33,435 nt of DNA from Actinomycetes bacterium. Its GTDB lineage: Bacteria > Actinomycetota > Acidimicrobiia > Acidimicrobiales > JAMCQF01. The DNA is taken from assembly GCA_021851885.1 (NCBI GenBank), contig JAJZBS010000019.1, positions 1 through 33,435 on the forward strand, read 5' to 3'. Shown in pieces: positions 14,825 to 23,800 of the stretch. Within the stretch, counting starts at the first letter, position 1. Each line of letters opens with the position of its first letter. The notes below the pieces were generated by a model. That model worked only from the letters and a program-made list of their open reading frames with translations. It was not told the DNA's origin and ran no database searches. The position numbers and the translations under genes are program-made.

Positions 14825-16150
14825 TCAGGCGAGCCGGCGCAGCTTCCGTCCTCCAGCGAGATAGTCGACGAGAACGGTGCCGCCGAGCGTCTCGGGTGTC
14901 GCGTAGACCACCCGGCCGCGGTTCAGTGCCGCCATACGTTCAACGAACTGCCCGGGTTGTTGGCGCGGCCCAAGGAGGAAGGTCGTGATCTCGATGCCGG
15001 CGCGCCGGCAACGCCGGGCCTCGGCCAGGGTGGCCTCGATCGTCGAGCGGGACGGGGGCGAGCAGAAGTCGACTCCCCCGTCGGCACCGGTGCGTGCCGT
15101 CGGCTCCCCGTCGGTGATCAACAGGATGCGTCGCGTCCCGTCGAATGACGTCAGGGTCCTGCGTCCCCAGGAGAGCGCAGCCGCAATGTTCGTTCCGACA
15201 CTGTGCTCCCACGACAGTCCGGCGAGATCGCCGACGCCGATCTCGCGTGCTGTGTCCGCGAAGGCGACGATGGACAGCGCGCCCATGGGAGATCGCGTCG
15301 CACCAAGCGCGTAGAGGGCGAGGGCGACCTGTTTGGCCGCCAGGAAGAACCCTCTCTCCGGCATCGACAACGAGACGTCGACCGCAAGGACGGTTGCCGT
15401 TCTCGGCAACGGTTCCGTGCACGCGATCTCGAAATCCTCCAGCAGCAGGCGCGGCGCACCACCGGAACCATGACGGCGGATGGAGTTGAAGACGGTGCGC
15501 ACGGCATCGATCTCCAACGGATCACCCGGGACGTACGGCTTCGTCTCGCCCGTACGATCGTGCGCCGATCCGTCCGGCACGGCGGCGCCGTGCGGCGTGC
15601 GCTGAGGGGAGGAGACGATCGCGCGCAGAGCGCCTCGGGCCATCCGGCGCAGTCCCCGTGGAGTCAGCACGTAGCCGCCGTCGCGTGCGACCACCGAGCC
15701 TGTTGCGACAAGAGCACCGGGGATCTGGGCAAGCAAGGCGATCGAGCGCGCCCCGTCGGCCCCGACAAGTTGGCGGGCGTTGTCGAGATCGGCGGCTGCC
15801 AGCGCAGGCAGGACGTCCGGCGAGCGCAAGAGGACCTCGAGGGTACCGAGCGAAGCATCTTCCCACTTTGTGCCCCGTGGCCAGGGGGAGCCGGCGGCGG
15901 CCGGCAGTAGCCGCTGCTGCGTGATGCGCGCGAGCAGGTCGCGCACGCCGAGGACCTTCTCGCCGTCTTCGGTGGTGAACCCTCCCGTCACGAGGCGCCG
16001 GAGAGCCGTGTCCAGGTTGCCGTCGCCCGTTCCGGAGAACGAGGCATCCGCAGCAAGTCGAGCGAAGACGAACGCGGGGTCGAGGGCGGCTCCCGGACGC
16101 ACGAGGTCGCCGGCACGGCCTGCTTTGCGGTAGGCGGCGCGCACAGTCAC
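14825..16150 (-). CDS. VWA-domain protein, partner of the upstream AAA+ ATPase
   Basis: A 441-residue protein with a helical N-terminal half (~1-245) and a C-terminal von Willebrand factor A domain (~250-430). The metal-ion-dependent adhesion site is complete: AVDVSLS (Asp258, Ser260, Ser262), GTNIAAAL and LLITDGEPT. The arrangement resembles the BchD/ChlD-CoxE-like partners of MoxR/ChlI AAA+ ATPases, which remodel or metallate client proteins. Its GTG start at 16148-16150 overlaps the ATPase stop (GTGA), so the two are translationally coupled. No signal peptide is seen, so it is probably cytoplasmic. No chlorophyll or cobalamin genes are nearby, so metal chelation of a tetrapyrrole is not implied. 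Client unknown. Confidence 0.87.
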   Translation of the reverse strand: MTVRAAYRKAGRAGDLVRPGAALDPAFVFARLAADASFSGTGDGNLDTALRRLVTGGFTTEDGEKVLGVRDLLARITQQRLLPAAAGSPWPRGTKWEDASLGTLEVLLRSPDVLPALAAADLDNARQLVGADGARSIALLAQIPGALVATGSVVARDGGYVLTPRGLRRMARGALRAIVSSPQRTPHGAAVPDGSAHDRTGETKPYVPGDPLEIDAVRTVFNSIRRHGSGGAPRLLLEDFEIACTEPLPRTATVLAVDVSLSMPERGFFLAAKQVALALYALGATRSPMGALSIVAFADTAREIGVGDLAGLSWEHSVGTNIAAALSWGRRTLTSFDGTRRILLITDGEPTARTGADGGVDFCSPPSRSTIEATLAEARRCRRAGIEITTFLLGPRQQPGQFVERMAALNRGRVVYATPETLGGTVLVDYLAGGRKLRRLA

Positions 16151-17550
16151 ACGATCCGCCTGTAGGCGGGGTGCGCCCCGGTGACCTCCTTGGCGAGCCG
16201 GCCGGTGAGATGCAGGCCTTCGAGCACGAGCTCGAGCGCGCTCGCGACGGCCCCCGCGCTTTGCGTCGGTACCAGGGCGCGCACCGGGGCGCGTAGCTCG
16301 GGCATCTCTGCGAGGATGACTCCGTAGGCCCGGGCCGGGACGTCGTCCCCCACTTCGACAACCCTCCCGTCGGAGAAGGCGGCGACGGCCTCGTCGAGCG
16401 GCACCCCGGCGAGGTGCGCGTGGAACGAGCTCGCAAGCGCCCCTTCGAGGAAGCCGGCGAGGACGCGTTCGCCGTCGTCGTCGTCGAAGACGTCGAGCTC
16501 CACCTTGCCGGCTGTCGAAGCGACCAGCGCGGCGCAGTCGCTGACCCGCGGCACGACCTCGCTCTCCCCGCAGCGCAGGGCCCGGCGCGCGGCGTTGGCG
16601 ACGAGGGTCTCGTAGTTCGCGATCGACACGCGCACCGAGACGCCCGAGTACTGGTTCACGTGGGGATCGCGGCGTGCGATATGGCTGATCTCCGCGACGA
16701 CGTGGGCCATGAAGGCAGGCACCTCGACCCGGAGGCCGGCCAGGCCGAGAGGGGCTGCTTCCTGGCGGACGATTGCCAACTCCTCCGCGGCGTTCGCCGG
16801 GTAGTGCGTCCGGACCTGGGCGCCGAACCGGTCCTTTAACGGCGTGATGATCCGACCCCTGCTCGTGTAATCCTCCGGATTGGCGGACGCCACGAGGAGA
16901 AGGTCGAGCGGCAGGCGGACCTTGTGGCCGCGTATCTGCACATCGCGCTCTTGGAGGAGGTTGAGCAGGCCCACCTGGATCCGCTCTGCGAGGTCAGGCA
17001 GCTCGTTGACGGCGAAGATCCCGCGATTGGAACGCGGGACGAGCCCGTAGTGGAGCGTGCGCTCGTCGGAGAGGTAGCGACCCTCCGCGACGCGTATCGG
17101 GTCGATCTCGCCGACAAGATCGGCGATCGAGGTGTCCGGAGTCGCGAGCTTCTCGCTGTAGCGCTCCTCACGCCGGACCCATGTGATCGGCGTGCTGTCG
17201 CCTGCTGCGACGGCGATGGAACGCCCTTCGGCGGAGACCGGCTGGTACGGATCGTCGTTGACCTCGGAGCCGGCGACGACGGGCATCCACTCGTCGAGGA
17301 GTGTGACGAGCGACCGGATCAGGCGGGTCTTGCCCTGGCCGCGCTCGCCGAGGAAGATCACGTCGTGGCCGGCAAGAAGAGCGTTCTCGAGCTGGGGGAG
17401 GACGGTGTCGCCGAAACCTACGAGGCCGTCGACGAGGGGCCGGCCGGCAGCGATGCGCGCCGCAACATTGCGCCGTATCTCTTCGGCGACGGGGACCGAC
17501 TCCCAGCCCGAGGCGCGAAGGTCGCCGAGTGTGGCAGGACGAGCGCCCAT
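16147..17550 (-). CDS. MoxR/ChlI-like AAA+ ATPase
   Basis: A 467-residue AAA+ ATPase. Walker A is GERGQGKT (68-75), the Walker B-like strand GIFAVNELPDL (177-187) and sensor 1 near LLVASANPEDYTSRG (~217-231), followed by PLKDRFGAQVRTHYP. The C-terminal half is helical. Similar ATPases act with VWA proteins as chaperone-like remodellers, and Mg-chelatase subunit I belongs to the same clade. The first gene of a two-gene operon, its stop overlaps the VWA start. The ATG at 17548-17550 is preceded by TAGGCT at 7 nt, implying leaderless expression divergent from sdhC. Family firm, client unknown. Confidence 0.88.
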   Translation of the reverse strand: MGARPATLGDLRASGWESVPVAEEIRRNVAARIAAGRPLVDGLVGFGDTVLPQLENALLAGHDVIFLGERGQGKTRLIRSLVTLLDEWMPVVAGSEVNDDPYQPVSAEGRSIAVAAGDSTPITWVRREERYSEKLATPDTSIADLVGEIDPIRVAEGRYLSDERTLHYGLVPRSNRGIFAVNELPDLAERIQVGLLNLLQERDVQIRGHKVRLPLDLLLVASANPEDYTSRGRIITPLKDRFGAQVRTHYPANAAEELAIVRQEAAPLGLAGLRVEVPAFMAHVVAEISHIARRDPHVNQYSGVSVRVSIANYETLVANAARRALRCGESEVVPRVSDCAALVASTAGKVELDVFDDDDGERVLAGFLEGALASSFHAHLAGVPLDEAVAAFSDGRVVEVGDDVPARAYGVILAEMPELRAPVRALVPTQSAGAVASALELVLEGLHLTGRLAKEVTGAHPAYRRIV

Positions 17551-17557
17551 CGGCGCA

Positions 17558-17563
17558 AGCCTA
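17558..17563 (-). promoter_or_regulatory. Leaderless -10 box (TAGGCT) of the AAA+/VWA operon
   Basis: TAGGCT, then TGCGCCG (7 nt), then the ATG at 17548-17550. TAGGCTTGC is shared exactly with the DivIVA-domain gene. Confidence 0.6.
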
Positions 17564-17587
17564 GGCGCCCGTGTGCCGGCTCGATCC

Positions 17588-17616
17588 CTGACCGAACCGT
17601 GGGCACCAGGTAGTTT
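17588..17616 (+). promoter_or_regulatory. Promoter of the sdhCAB operon
   Basis: -35-like CTGACC (17588-17593), a 17-nt spacer and -10 TAGTTT (17611-17616). The predicted leader is ~65 nt and ends in GAGGGAGG just before the sdhC ATG. Confidence 0.5.
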
Positions 17617-17687
17617 CGCCTGCAGCAGCGCCCGAGTGCTAAGGAAGTGCCCGTGGCCGAAGCTGGACAGGCGATGAGGGAGGCACC

Positions 17688-18509
17688 ATGACGACGATCG
17701 AGGAGGTGGGGCCCGCGGGCAACGCACCGAGCGTCACACCGGTTGCCCTCGGGCGTACGAGGGGAGGCCCCGATGTGCCGACGTTGCGCCCGGACCGTTG
17801 GTGGATCCAGCCGACCGTCATCTTCCTCGGGCTCACGGCCTTCGTCGCATACAGCACGTGGGCGGCGTTCATCAACAAGGACTACTTCCACGCGCCCTAC
17901 ATCTCGCCGTTCTACTCACCATGCATCTCTTCGAACTGCACCTACCAGCAGCTGCCGATCATCGGGACGTGGTGGAGCATCTCCCCGTCGATCCTTATCG
18001 TCGCCTTCCCTCTCGGATTCCGGCTGACCTGCTACTACTACCGTAAGGCCTACTACCGCTCCTTCTGGTGGTCGCCTCCTGCGTGCGCCGTCGCCGACGC
18101 CCATCCCCGCTACAGCGGCGAGACGCGCTTCCCGCTCATCATGCAGAACGTGCACCGCTGGTTCTTCTACGCAGGTGCGGTCTTCGTCGTCTTCCTCGGC
18201 ATCGACGCCGTCCGCGCCTACGACTTCCCCGGGGGTTGGGGCATGGGGCTCGGGAGCTTGATCCTGACGGCCAACGTGGTGCTCTTGGGCTTGTACACCT
18301 TCTCCTGTCACGCGTGCAGGCACCTCGCCGGAGGGGGCTTGCGCGGCTTCTCGGGACACAAGATCCGCCACTGGCTCTGGAAGCGCGTGTCGGTCGTCAA
18401 CGCCCACCACATGCTCTTTGCCTGGCTGAGCCTGATCTTCGTCGCCTTCACCGACGTGTATGTACGGCTCGTCGCCTCCGGCGTGATCACAGACCCGCGG
18501 TTCTTCTGA
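17688..18509 (+). CDS. sdhC: Succinate dehydrogenase membrane anchor (mycobacterial Sdh1 / Rv0249c type)
   Basis: A 273-residue membrane subunit that anchors SdhAB and passes electrons to quinone. Five transmembrane helices are visible (~42-62, 96-117, 156-177, 187-208, 237-264), as in the fused single-anchor subunit of actinobacterial Sdh1; Rv0249c has, from memory, the same length. Candidate heme/quinone-site histidines are His156 (QNVHRWFFY), His208 and His212 (SCHACRH), and His240/241. GAGGGAGG precedes the ATG at 4 nt. The stop TGA overlaps the sdhA ATG by one base. Identity is supported by strict linkage to sdhA and sdhB. Confidence 0.9.
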   Translation: MTTIEEVGPAGNAPSVTPVALGRTRGGPDVPTLRPDRWWIQPTVIFLGLTAFVAYSTWAAFINKDYFHAPYISPFYSPCISSNCTYQQLPIIGTWWSISPSILIVAFPLGFRLTCYYYRKAYYRSFWWSPPACAVADAHPRYSGETRFPLIMQNVHRWFFYAGAVFVVFLGIDAVRAYDFPGGWGMGLGSLILTANVVLLGLYTFSCHACRHLAGGGLRGFSGHKIRHWLWKRVSVVNAHHMLFAWLSLIFVAFTDVYVRLVASGVITDPRFF

Positions 18510-20329
18510 TGGCGACCGACGCTCAGACGAACATGGCTGCCGAGATCGAGACCCACGAGCTCGACGTCCTCGTCATCGGGGCCGGCGGGGCCGGGCTACG
18601 AGCCGCTGTCGAGGCCCACGGGCGAGGAGTGAAGACCGGCGTCGTCTGCAAGTCACTCCTCGGCAAAGCGCACACGGTCATGGCCGAAGGGGGCATGGCT
18701 GCCGCGCTGCGCAATGTGTACCCCGAGGACAACTGGCAGGTGCACTTCCGGGACACGATGCGCGGCGGCAAGATGCTCAACAACTGGCGCATGGCGCAGA
18801 TCCACGCCCAGGAAGCCCCGGACCGGGTCAACGAGCTCGAAGACTGGGGCGCTCTTTTCGACCGCACCCCCGACGGGCGCATCCTCCAGCGCGACTTCGG
18901 TGGCCACCGCTATGCGCGCCTCGCACACGTCGGCGACCGAACCGGCCTCGAGCTGATCCGCACCCTCCAGCAGCGCAGCGTCGCCCGGGGCGTCGAGGTG
19001 TACATGGAGTGCACGATCTTCCAGTTGCTGACGTCGGACGGCAAAGTGTCCGGAGCCCTCGGCTACTGGAGGGAGACAGGGCGCTTCGTGCTCTTCAAGG
19101 CGAAGGCGATCGTGATCGCCACCGGCGGGAGCGGGCGCTGTTTCAAGATCACCTCCAACTCCTGGGAGTGCACGGGCGACGGTCATGCCCTCGCGCTGCG
19201 TGCCGGTGCGGACTTGATGGACATGGAGTTCTTCCAGTTCCACCCGACGGGCATGGTGTGGCCGCTTTCGGTCCGGGGGCTGCTCGTGACAGAGGGCGTC
19301 CGCGGCGACGGCGGCACCCTGCGCAACGGCACCGGCCACCGGTTCATGTTCGACTACATCCCGGCGATGTTCCAGGCCGAGACCGCGGACACCGAGGAGG
19401 AGGCCGACGCCTGGTACGACGACCACGCCGGTAACCGCCGCACACCGGACCTGCTGCCCCGCGACGAGGTGGCACGCTCGATCAACTCCGAGGTCAAGGC
19501 CGGTCGCGGGAGCCCGCACGGTGGGGTCTTCCTCGACATCGCATCGCGCCGCAGTGCCGACTACATCCGTCGGCGCCTTCCGTCGATGTACCACCAGTTC
19601 ATGGAGCTCGCCGGTGTCGACATCACCAAGGACCCCATGGAAGTCGCCCCGACCGCCCACTACATGATGGGCGGGATCCGCGTCGACGCGGACAGCACGG
19701 CGGCGACGGTCCCCGGACTGTTCGCCGCAGGCGAGGCCGCCGCCGGGCTGCACGGGTCGAACCGCCTGGGGGGCAACTCGCTGAGCGACCTCGTCGTGTT
19801 CGGTCGCCGCGCCGGGGTCGCAGCGACGGAGTATGCCGAGGGCCGCGAGGGCGCGGTGGCCGTCGACGGCGGCGACGTCGCCGAAGCATGTGCGCAGGCC
19901 CTCTCCGCCTTCGAGCGCGAAGAGGGCGAGAACCCGTACACGCTCCATCGGGAGCTGCAGGAAGCCATGCACAGCCTGGTCGGGATCATCCGAACCCAGA
20001 GCGAGATCGACCAAGCGATCGACAAGATCGGCGAGCTGAAGGAGCGGTCGGGAAACATCAGCGTCGAAGGCAACCGGGCGTACAACCCCGGGTGGAACCT
20101 CACGATGGACCTCGTCTCGATGCTGACAGTCAGCGAAGCCATCGCGCGCTCGGCCCTCGCCCGCAGGGAGAGCCGCGGCGGCCACACCCGCGACGACTTC
20201 CCCGGCCCGGACCCGGGCTTCGGCAAGATCAACCACGTCGTCCGGCGCGCTGACGACGGGACGATATCGGTCACGCCGGAGCCCCTCCCCGAGATGCCCG
20301 CCGAGCTTCGGGCCCTCTTCGATGAGTAG
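18509..20329 (+). CDS. sdhA: Succinate dehydrogenase flavoprotein subunit
   Basis: A 606-residue flavoprotein that oxidises succinate to fumarate on the cytoplasmic face of the membrane. The FAD dinucleotide-binding motif is VIGAGGAGLRAAVEA (22-36). His55 in KAHTVMAEGGMAAALRN is the residue expected to bind FAD covalently. Further family blocks are FFQFHPTGM, RGDGGTLRN, the HYMMGGIRVD substrate region and GSNRLGGNSLSDLVVFGRRA near the FAD adenine end. ATG overlaps the sdhC stop (TGATG), showing coupling. Length and motifs match the Sdh1/Rv0248c type. The operon continues to sdhB after 62 bp. Confidence 0.96.
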   Translation: MATDAQTNMAAEIETHELDVLVIGAGGAGLRAAVEAHGRGVKTGVVCKSLLGKAHTVMAEGGMAAALRNVYPEDNWQVHFRDTMRGGKMLNNWRMAQIHAQEAPDRVNELEDWGALFDRTPDGRILQRDFGGHRYARLAHVGDRTGLELIRTLQQRSVARGVEVYMECTIFQLLTSDGKVSGALGYWRETGRFVLFKAKAIVIATGGSGRCFKITSNSWECTGDGHALALRAGADLMDMEFFQFHPTGMVWPLSVRGLLVTEGVRGDGGTLRNGTGHRFMFDYIPAMFQAETADTEEEADAWYDDHAGNRRTPDLLPRDEVARSINSEVKAGRGSPHGGVFLDIASRRSADYIRRRLPSMYHQFMELAGVDITKDPMEVAPTAHYMMGGIRVDADSTAATVPGLFAAGEAAAGLHGSNRLGGNSLSDLVVFGRRAGVAATEYAEGREGAVAVDGGDVAEACAQALSAFEREEGENPYTLHRELQEAMHSLVGIIRTQSEIDQAIDKIGELKERSGNISVEGNRAYNPGWNLTMDLVSMLTVSEAIARSALARRESRGGHTRDDFPGPDPGFGKINHVVRRADDGTISVTPEPLPEMPAELRALFDE

Positions 20330-20391
20330 ACGGCGGTGGGTGAGCCAATGCGGACGGTGCGCGTGACAAGACAGGCCGAGGAGCAGATGCG

Positions 20392-21138
20392 ATGACCGAT
20401 GTGACAATGCGGGTGTGGCGCGGCGACGCCGACGGAGGCGACTTCCGCCCGTACAAGATCTCGACCGAAGGCGGTGAGGTCGTCCTCGACGTCATCCACC
20501 GGATCCAGGCCGAGCAGTCCGGGGATCTCGCGGTTCGCTGGAACTGCAAAGCGGGCAAGTGCGGATCGTGCAGCGCCGAGATCAACGGCAAGCCGCGGCT
20601 CATGTGCATGACGAAAATGAGCAGCTTCGAAGAGGGGCAGGCCATCACGGTCGCCCCGATGCGGACCTTCCCTATCATCCGCGACCTCGTCACGGATGTG
20701 TCTTTCAACTTCGAGGTTGCAAAGCGAGTGCCGGCATTCAAGCCGAAGCCGCGCGAGGCCGACGGGACCCACCGGATGGCCCAGATCGACGTGGAGCGCG
20801 GCCAGGAGTTCCGCAAGTGCATCGAGTGCTACCTGTGCCAAGACGTCTGCCACGTCATCCGCGACCACGAGGAGAACAAACCCCAGTACGCCGGCCCGCG
20901 CTTCTTCCTCCGCTACGCCGAGCTCGAGATGCACCCGCTTGACACAAACGACCGGCGCACCATCGTCAGGGAGCAGGCGGGCGTCGGGCTATGCAACATC
21001 ACCAAGTGCTGCACCGACGTCTGCCCCGAGCACATCAAGATCACCGACAACGCCATCATCCCGCTCAAAGAGCGCGTCGTCGACCGCCACTACGACCCGG
21101 TCGCGTGGCTTGGCCGCAAGATCCGCCGGCGGTCCTGA
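20392..21138 (+). CDS. sdhB: Succinate dehydrogenase iron-sulfur subunit
   Basis: A 248-residue electron-transfer subunit with three Fe-S clusters. The [2Fe-2S] ligands are Cys52, 57, 60 and 72 (NCKAGKCGSC ... RLMC). The C-terminal ferredoxin-like half has CIECYLCQDVC (Cys143, 146, 149, 153) and CNITKCCTDVCPEH (Cys201, 206, 207, 211), supplying the [4Fe-4S] and [3Fe-4S] clusters. GAGGAG lies 8 nt before the ATG. The 62-bp gap after sdhA shows no terminator, consistent with one operon. A 16-bp tandem repeat follows the stop. Confidence 0.96.
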   Translation: MTDVTMRVWRGDADGGDFRPYKISTEGGEVVLDVIHRIQAEQSGDLAVRWNCKAGKCGSCSAEINGKPRLMCMTKMSSFEEGQAITVAPMRTFPIIRDLVTDVSFNFEVAKRVPAFKPKPREADGTHRMAQIDVERGQEFRKCIECYLCQDVCHVIRDHEENKPQYAGPRFFLRYAELEMHPLDTNDRRTIVREQAGVGLCNITKCCTDVCPEHIKITDNAIIPLKERVVDRHYDPVAWLGRKIRRRS

Positions 21139-21141
21139 GAC

Positions 21142-21180
21142 CGGCGAGGAGGCGGCCCGGCGAGGAGGCGGCCCGGCGAG
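21142..21180. repeat. Short tandem repeat downstream of sdhB
   Basis: Two perfect copies of the 16-bp unit CGGCGAGGAGGCGGCC (21142-21157, 21158-21173) plus a 7-bp partial third (21174-21180). Probably slippage-prone intergenic sequence; no hairpin or reading frame explains it. Confidence 0.85.
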
Positions 21181-21215
21181 ACGAGCCCGAACGGGATCTC
21201 GCCCCGGCGAGGGGG

Positions 21216-21243
21216 TAGCCTCGGGTTGTGAACCGGTAACAAC
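21216..21243 (+). promoter_or_regulatory. -10 box (TAGCCT) and imperfect dyad before the small gene
   Basis: TAGCCT (21216-21221) is followed by an imperfect 19-bp dyad (21225-21243) with arms GTTGT and ACAAC, just upstream of GGGAGG. The predicted transcript starts inside the dyad, placing it where a repressor could act. Confidence 0.4.
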
Positions 21244-21256
21244 ACCAGGGAGGGAC

Positions 21257-21475
21257 GTGACCTTGACTGAGCCCATCGACGACCAGGTCCTCCAGCGCTA
21301 CCGCGAGCTCCTCGACGCCGAAGACGCGGCGTTCGACGAGCTCGAGCACGCCTACGAAGAAGGAGACCGCTCCCACTTCGAGGCGGACTTGGCGACTTGG
21401 CAGGACGTCCTCGGCCGCAAGCTCGCCTTCCTCCGGCGCATGGGCATCGAGCCCGCGCTGCCGGCAGCCGTCTGA
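21257..21475 (+). CDS. Small acidic helical protein of unknown function
   Basis: A 72-residue protein I do not recognise. It is almost wholly helical and acidic (QVLQRYRELLDAEDAAFDEL, then HAYEEGDRSHFEADLATWQD), ending RRMGIEPALPAAV, with no cysteines or membrane segment. It could be a small coiled-coil or two-helix hairpin protein. The start is uncertain: GTG at 21257 sits 3-4 nt after GGGAGG, while TTG at 21263 has a more usual 9-nt spacing. It has its own -10 candidate. It lies between sdhCAB and the convergent mdh. The coding call rests on the ribosome site, composition and the terminator that follows. Confidence 0.7.
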   Translation: MTLTEPIDDQVLQRYRELLDAEDAAFDELEHAYEEGDRSHFEADLATWQDVLGRKLAFLRRMGIEPALPAAV

Positions 21476-21492
21476 GCCCGGGGCCGGGATGA

Positions 21493-21512
21493 CGCCCGGC
21501 CGGGACCGGGCG
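21493..21512. terminator. Bidirectional terminator between the small gene and mdh
   Basis: CGCCCGG-CCGGGA-CCGGGCG: a 7-bp stem with 6-nt loop, 17 bp past one stop and 17 bp past the opposing mdh stop (21530-21532). No T-tract. Confidence 0.55.
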
Positions 21513-21529
21513 CTGCGCTCAAACCCCTC

Positions 21530-22543
21530 TTAGGAGGGCAGCAGTCCGAGCGCGCGCACGGCTTCACGCTCGCCGACGAGCTCTTCGGTCGTCTTTTCGA
21601 CACGCTCGGCGGCGAAGTCGTCCAAAGCCAACCCCTGGACAACCGACCACCCGCCCTTGCCGTCGGCCATGACGGGAAAGCCGAAGACGAGCCCCTCGGG
21701 CCTTCCGTACTCGCCATGGCTGACGACGGCGACCGAAACGCAGTCATCAGCGCTGGTCGGCACCTGGACACTGACGACCGAGTCGATGGCGGCGTTCGCG
21801 GCCGAAGCGGCCGAGGACGCGCCACGCGCCTTGATGACGGCGGCGCCCCGCTGCTGAATGGTCGTGATGAACTCCCCGCGCAGCCAGGCATCGTCCCCGA
21901 TCACCTCGGCCGCAGGCTTGCCGCCGATCCGGGCGTGGGTGAAGGCGGGGAACTGGGTCGACGAGTGGTTCCCCCAGATGGCGAGGTTGGTCACCTCCGT
22001 CACCGGGACGCCCGCTCTCTTGGCAAGGAGCGACCGGGACCGGTTCTGGTCAAGCCGGGTCATGGCGAACCAGCGGTCGTCAGGTACCTCCGGAGCGTGC
22101 GCCCGCGCGATGAGGCAGTTGGTGTTGCAGGGGTTCCCGACGACCAGCACGCGCACGTCGGAGGCGGCATGGGCGGCGATGGCCTCCCCCTGGGGCTTGA
22201 AGATCCCGCCGTTGATGCTGAGAAGGTCGTTGCGCTCCATGCCGGCTTTGCGCGGCACCGATCCCACGAGAAGAGCCCACGACGTGCCGTCGAAGGCCAC
22301 GTTCAGGTCGGAGGTGGCCACGACGTCATGCAGCAACGGGAACGCGCAGTCGTCAAGCTCCATGACAACGCCTTCGAGCGCGGCCATCGCGGGCTCGATC
22401 TCGAGCAGGTGGAGGACGACGGGCTGGTCCGGGCCGAGGAGCTGGCCGGAGGCGATGCGGAACAAGAGGGAATAGCCGATCTGGCCTGCCGCGCCGGTGA
22501 CGGTCACATGGACTGGTGACTTCGCTGTCGCTGTGGTTTCCAT
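21530..22543 (-). CDS. mdh: Malate dehydrogenase (NAD-dependent)
   Basis: A 337-residue enzyme interconverting malate and oxaloacetate in the TCA cycle. The Rossmann motif is [18 protein letters not shown] (16-33). Substrate and catalytic residues are Arg98 and Arg104 ([12 protein letters not shown]), NPCNTN (137-142), Arg163 (MTRLDQNR) and His193 ([11 protein letters not shown]). [16 protein letters not shown] marks the cytosolic-type MDH clade usual in actinobacteria. The ATG at 22541-22543 is chosen because TAGCGT sits 7 nt upstream, indicating leaderless expression. It lies downstream of icd on the same strand (60-bp gap) with its own promoter. Confidence 0.96.
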   Translation of the reverse strand: METTATAKSPVHVTVTGAAGQIGYSLLFRIASGQLLGPDQPVVLHLLEIEPAMAALEGVVMELDDCAFPLLHDVVATSDLNVAFDGTSWALLVGSVPRKAGMERNDLLSINGGIFKPQGEAIAAHAASDVRVLVVGNPCNTNCLIARAHAPEVPDDRWFAMTRLDQNRSRSLLAKRAGVPVTEVTNLAIWGNHSSTQFPAFTHARIGGKPAAEVIGDDAWLRGEFITTIQQRGAAVIKARGASSAASAANAAIDSVVSVQVPTSADDCVSVAVVSHGEYGRPEGLVFGFPVMADGKGGWSVVQGLALDDFAAERVEKTTEELVGEREAVRALGLLPS

Positions 22544-22550
22544 GGTGCCG

Positions 22551-22556
22551 ACGCTA
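22551..22556 (-). promoter_or_regulatory. Leaderless -10 box (TAGCGT) of mdh
   Basis: TAGCGT, 7 nt (CGGCACC), then the ATG at 22541-22543. It lies in the 60-bp icd-mdh gap. Confidence 0.55.
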
Positions 22557-22603
22557 CCGCGCCCGGCCACCACGGCAATCCGTCGTGCCCCGGGAGAATC
22601 GGG

Positions 22604-23800
22604 TCAGATGCGCCGGCAGAGCTCGGCGGCGAACTCCGAGCAACGCACCTCGCGAGCACCTTCCATCAGGCGGGCGAAGTCGTAGGTGACGATCTTGTCA
22701 GCGATCGTCGACTCCAAAGCGGCGACGATGTCCGCGGCGGCCTCGGTCCAGCCGAGGTACTCGAACATGAGCACGCCGGACAGCAGGAGCGACGAGGGGT
22801 TCATCTTGTCCTGACCGGCGTACTTCGGTGCCGTGCCGTGGGTCGCCTCGAAGATGCCGTGGCCCGTCTCGTAGTTGATGTTCCCGCCCGGGGCGATACC
22901 GATGCCGCCGACCTGCGCGGCCAGGGCGTCGGAGAGGTAGTCGCCGTTCAAGTTCATCGTCGCGATCACGTCGAACTCGTCAGGCCGGGTCAGCACCTGC
23001 TGGAGCGTGATGTCGGCGATCGTGTCCTTGACGAGCACGCGGTTGCCCGGCACACCGGAGCAGTCGTCCCAGCCGACGGCGACGTCGGACATCTCCTCGC
23101 GCACGAGCTCGTAGCCCCAGCTCCGGAACGCACCTTCGGTGTACTTCTGGATGTTGCCCTTGTGCACCATCGTGACGCTCGACCGTCCGTGCTCGACGGC
23201 GTAACGCACGGCCGCCCGGATGAGCCGCTTCGATCCCTCTTCGGAGATGGGTTTGATCCCGATGCCCGAGTTCTCCCGGATCGGCCAGCCGAACTCCTCG
23301 CGCAGGAAGCCTGCCAGCTTCTTCTCCTCCGGCGTGCCGGCCTGGACCTCGTACCCTGCGTAGACGTCCTCGGTGTTCTCCCGGAAGATCACCATGTCGA
23401 CCTTCTCGGGATGGCGCACCGGCGACGGCACGCCCTTGAACCACCGCACGGGGCGCAGGCAGACGTAGAGGTCGAGAGCCTTGCGCAGGGCCACGTTCAA
23501 GGAGCGGATGCCGCCCCCGATGGGCGTCGTCAGCGGCCCCTTGATGCCGATGAGGTAGGTGCGGAAGGCTTCGAGGGTCTCCTCGGGAAGCCAGTCCCCC
23601 GTCATCGAGAACGCCTTCTCCCCGGCCAACACTTCCTTCCATGCGATCTTCTTGCCGTACTTGGCCGCAGCGGTGTCCATGACGACCTGCGCGGCAGGCC
23701 AGATGTCGACTCCGATGCCGTCTCCTTCGATGTAGGGGATGATCGGTTCGTCGGGTACGGCGAGCACGCCGTCGGGGGACATCGTGATGCGTTCGGACAT
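22604..23800 (-). CDS. icd: Isocitrate dehydrogenase, NADP-dependent (E. coli Icd type)
   Basis: A 398-residue homodimeric-type enzyme that oxidises isocitrate to 2-oxoglutarate. The isocitrate site is [11 protein letters not shown] (Ser100, Asn102, Arg106) plus Arg116 and Arg140. Ser100 aligns with the serine phosphorylated in E. coli, though no kinase gene is nearby. The cofactor region [15 protein letters not shown] (Lys326, Tyr327) and Tyr373/Arg377 in VTYDFARLM match the NADP-specific set. This differs from the monomeric Icd common in Streptomyces and Corynebacterium. The ATG at 23798-23800 has TAGGCT 7 nt upstream. Nested inverted repeats cover the promoter. Confidence 0.96.
   Translation of the reverse strand: MSERITMSPDGVLAVPDEPIIPYIEGDGIGVDIWPAAQVVMDTAAAKYGKKIAWKEVLAGEKAFSMTGDWLPEETLEAFRTYLIGIKGPLTTPIGGGIRSLNVALRKALDLYVCLRPVRWFKGVPSPVRHPEKVDMVIFRENTEDVYAGYEVQAGTPEEKKLAGFLREEFGWPIRENSGIGIKPISEEGSKRLIRAAVRYAVEHGRSSVTMVHKGNIQKYTEGAFRSWGYELVREEMSDVAVGWDDCSGVPGNRVLVKDTIADITLQQVLTRPDEFDVIATMNLNGDYLSDALAAQVGGIGIAPGGNINYETGHGIFEATHGTAPKYAGQDKMNPSSLLLSGVLMFEYLGWTEAAADIVAALESTIADKIVTYDFARLMEGAREVRCSEFAAELCRRI

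Noticed and set aside
18653-20407. 584-codon open frame antisense to sdhA
   Set aside because: sdhA is unmistakable on the other strand. Long antisense frames arise from GC-rich third positions, and the translation (runs of Asp, His, Arg, Val, Gly) shows no family motif.
21142-21180. CRISPR-like or regulatory repeat array downstream of sdhB
   Set aside because: Only 2.4 contiguous copies of a 16-bp GC-rich unit with no spacers; simple tandem duplication is sufficient.
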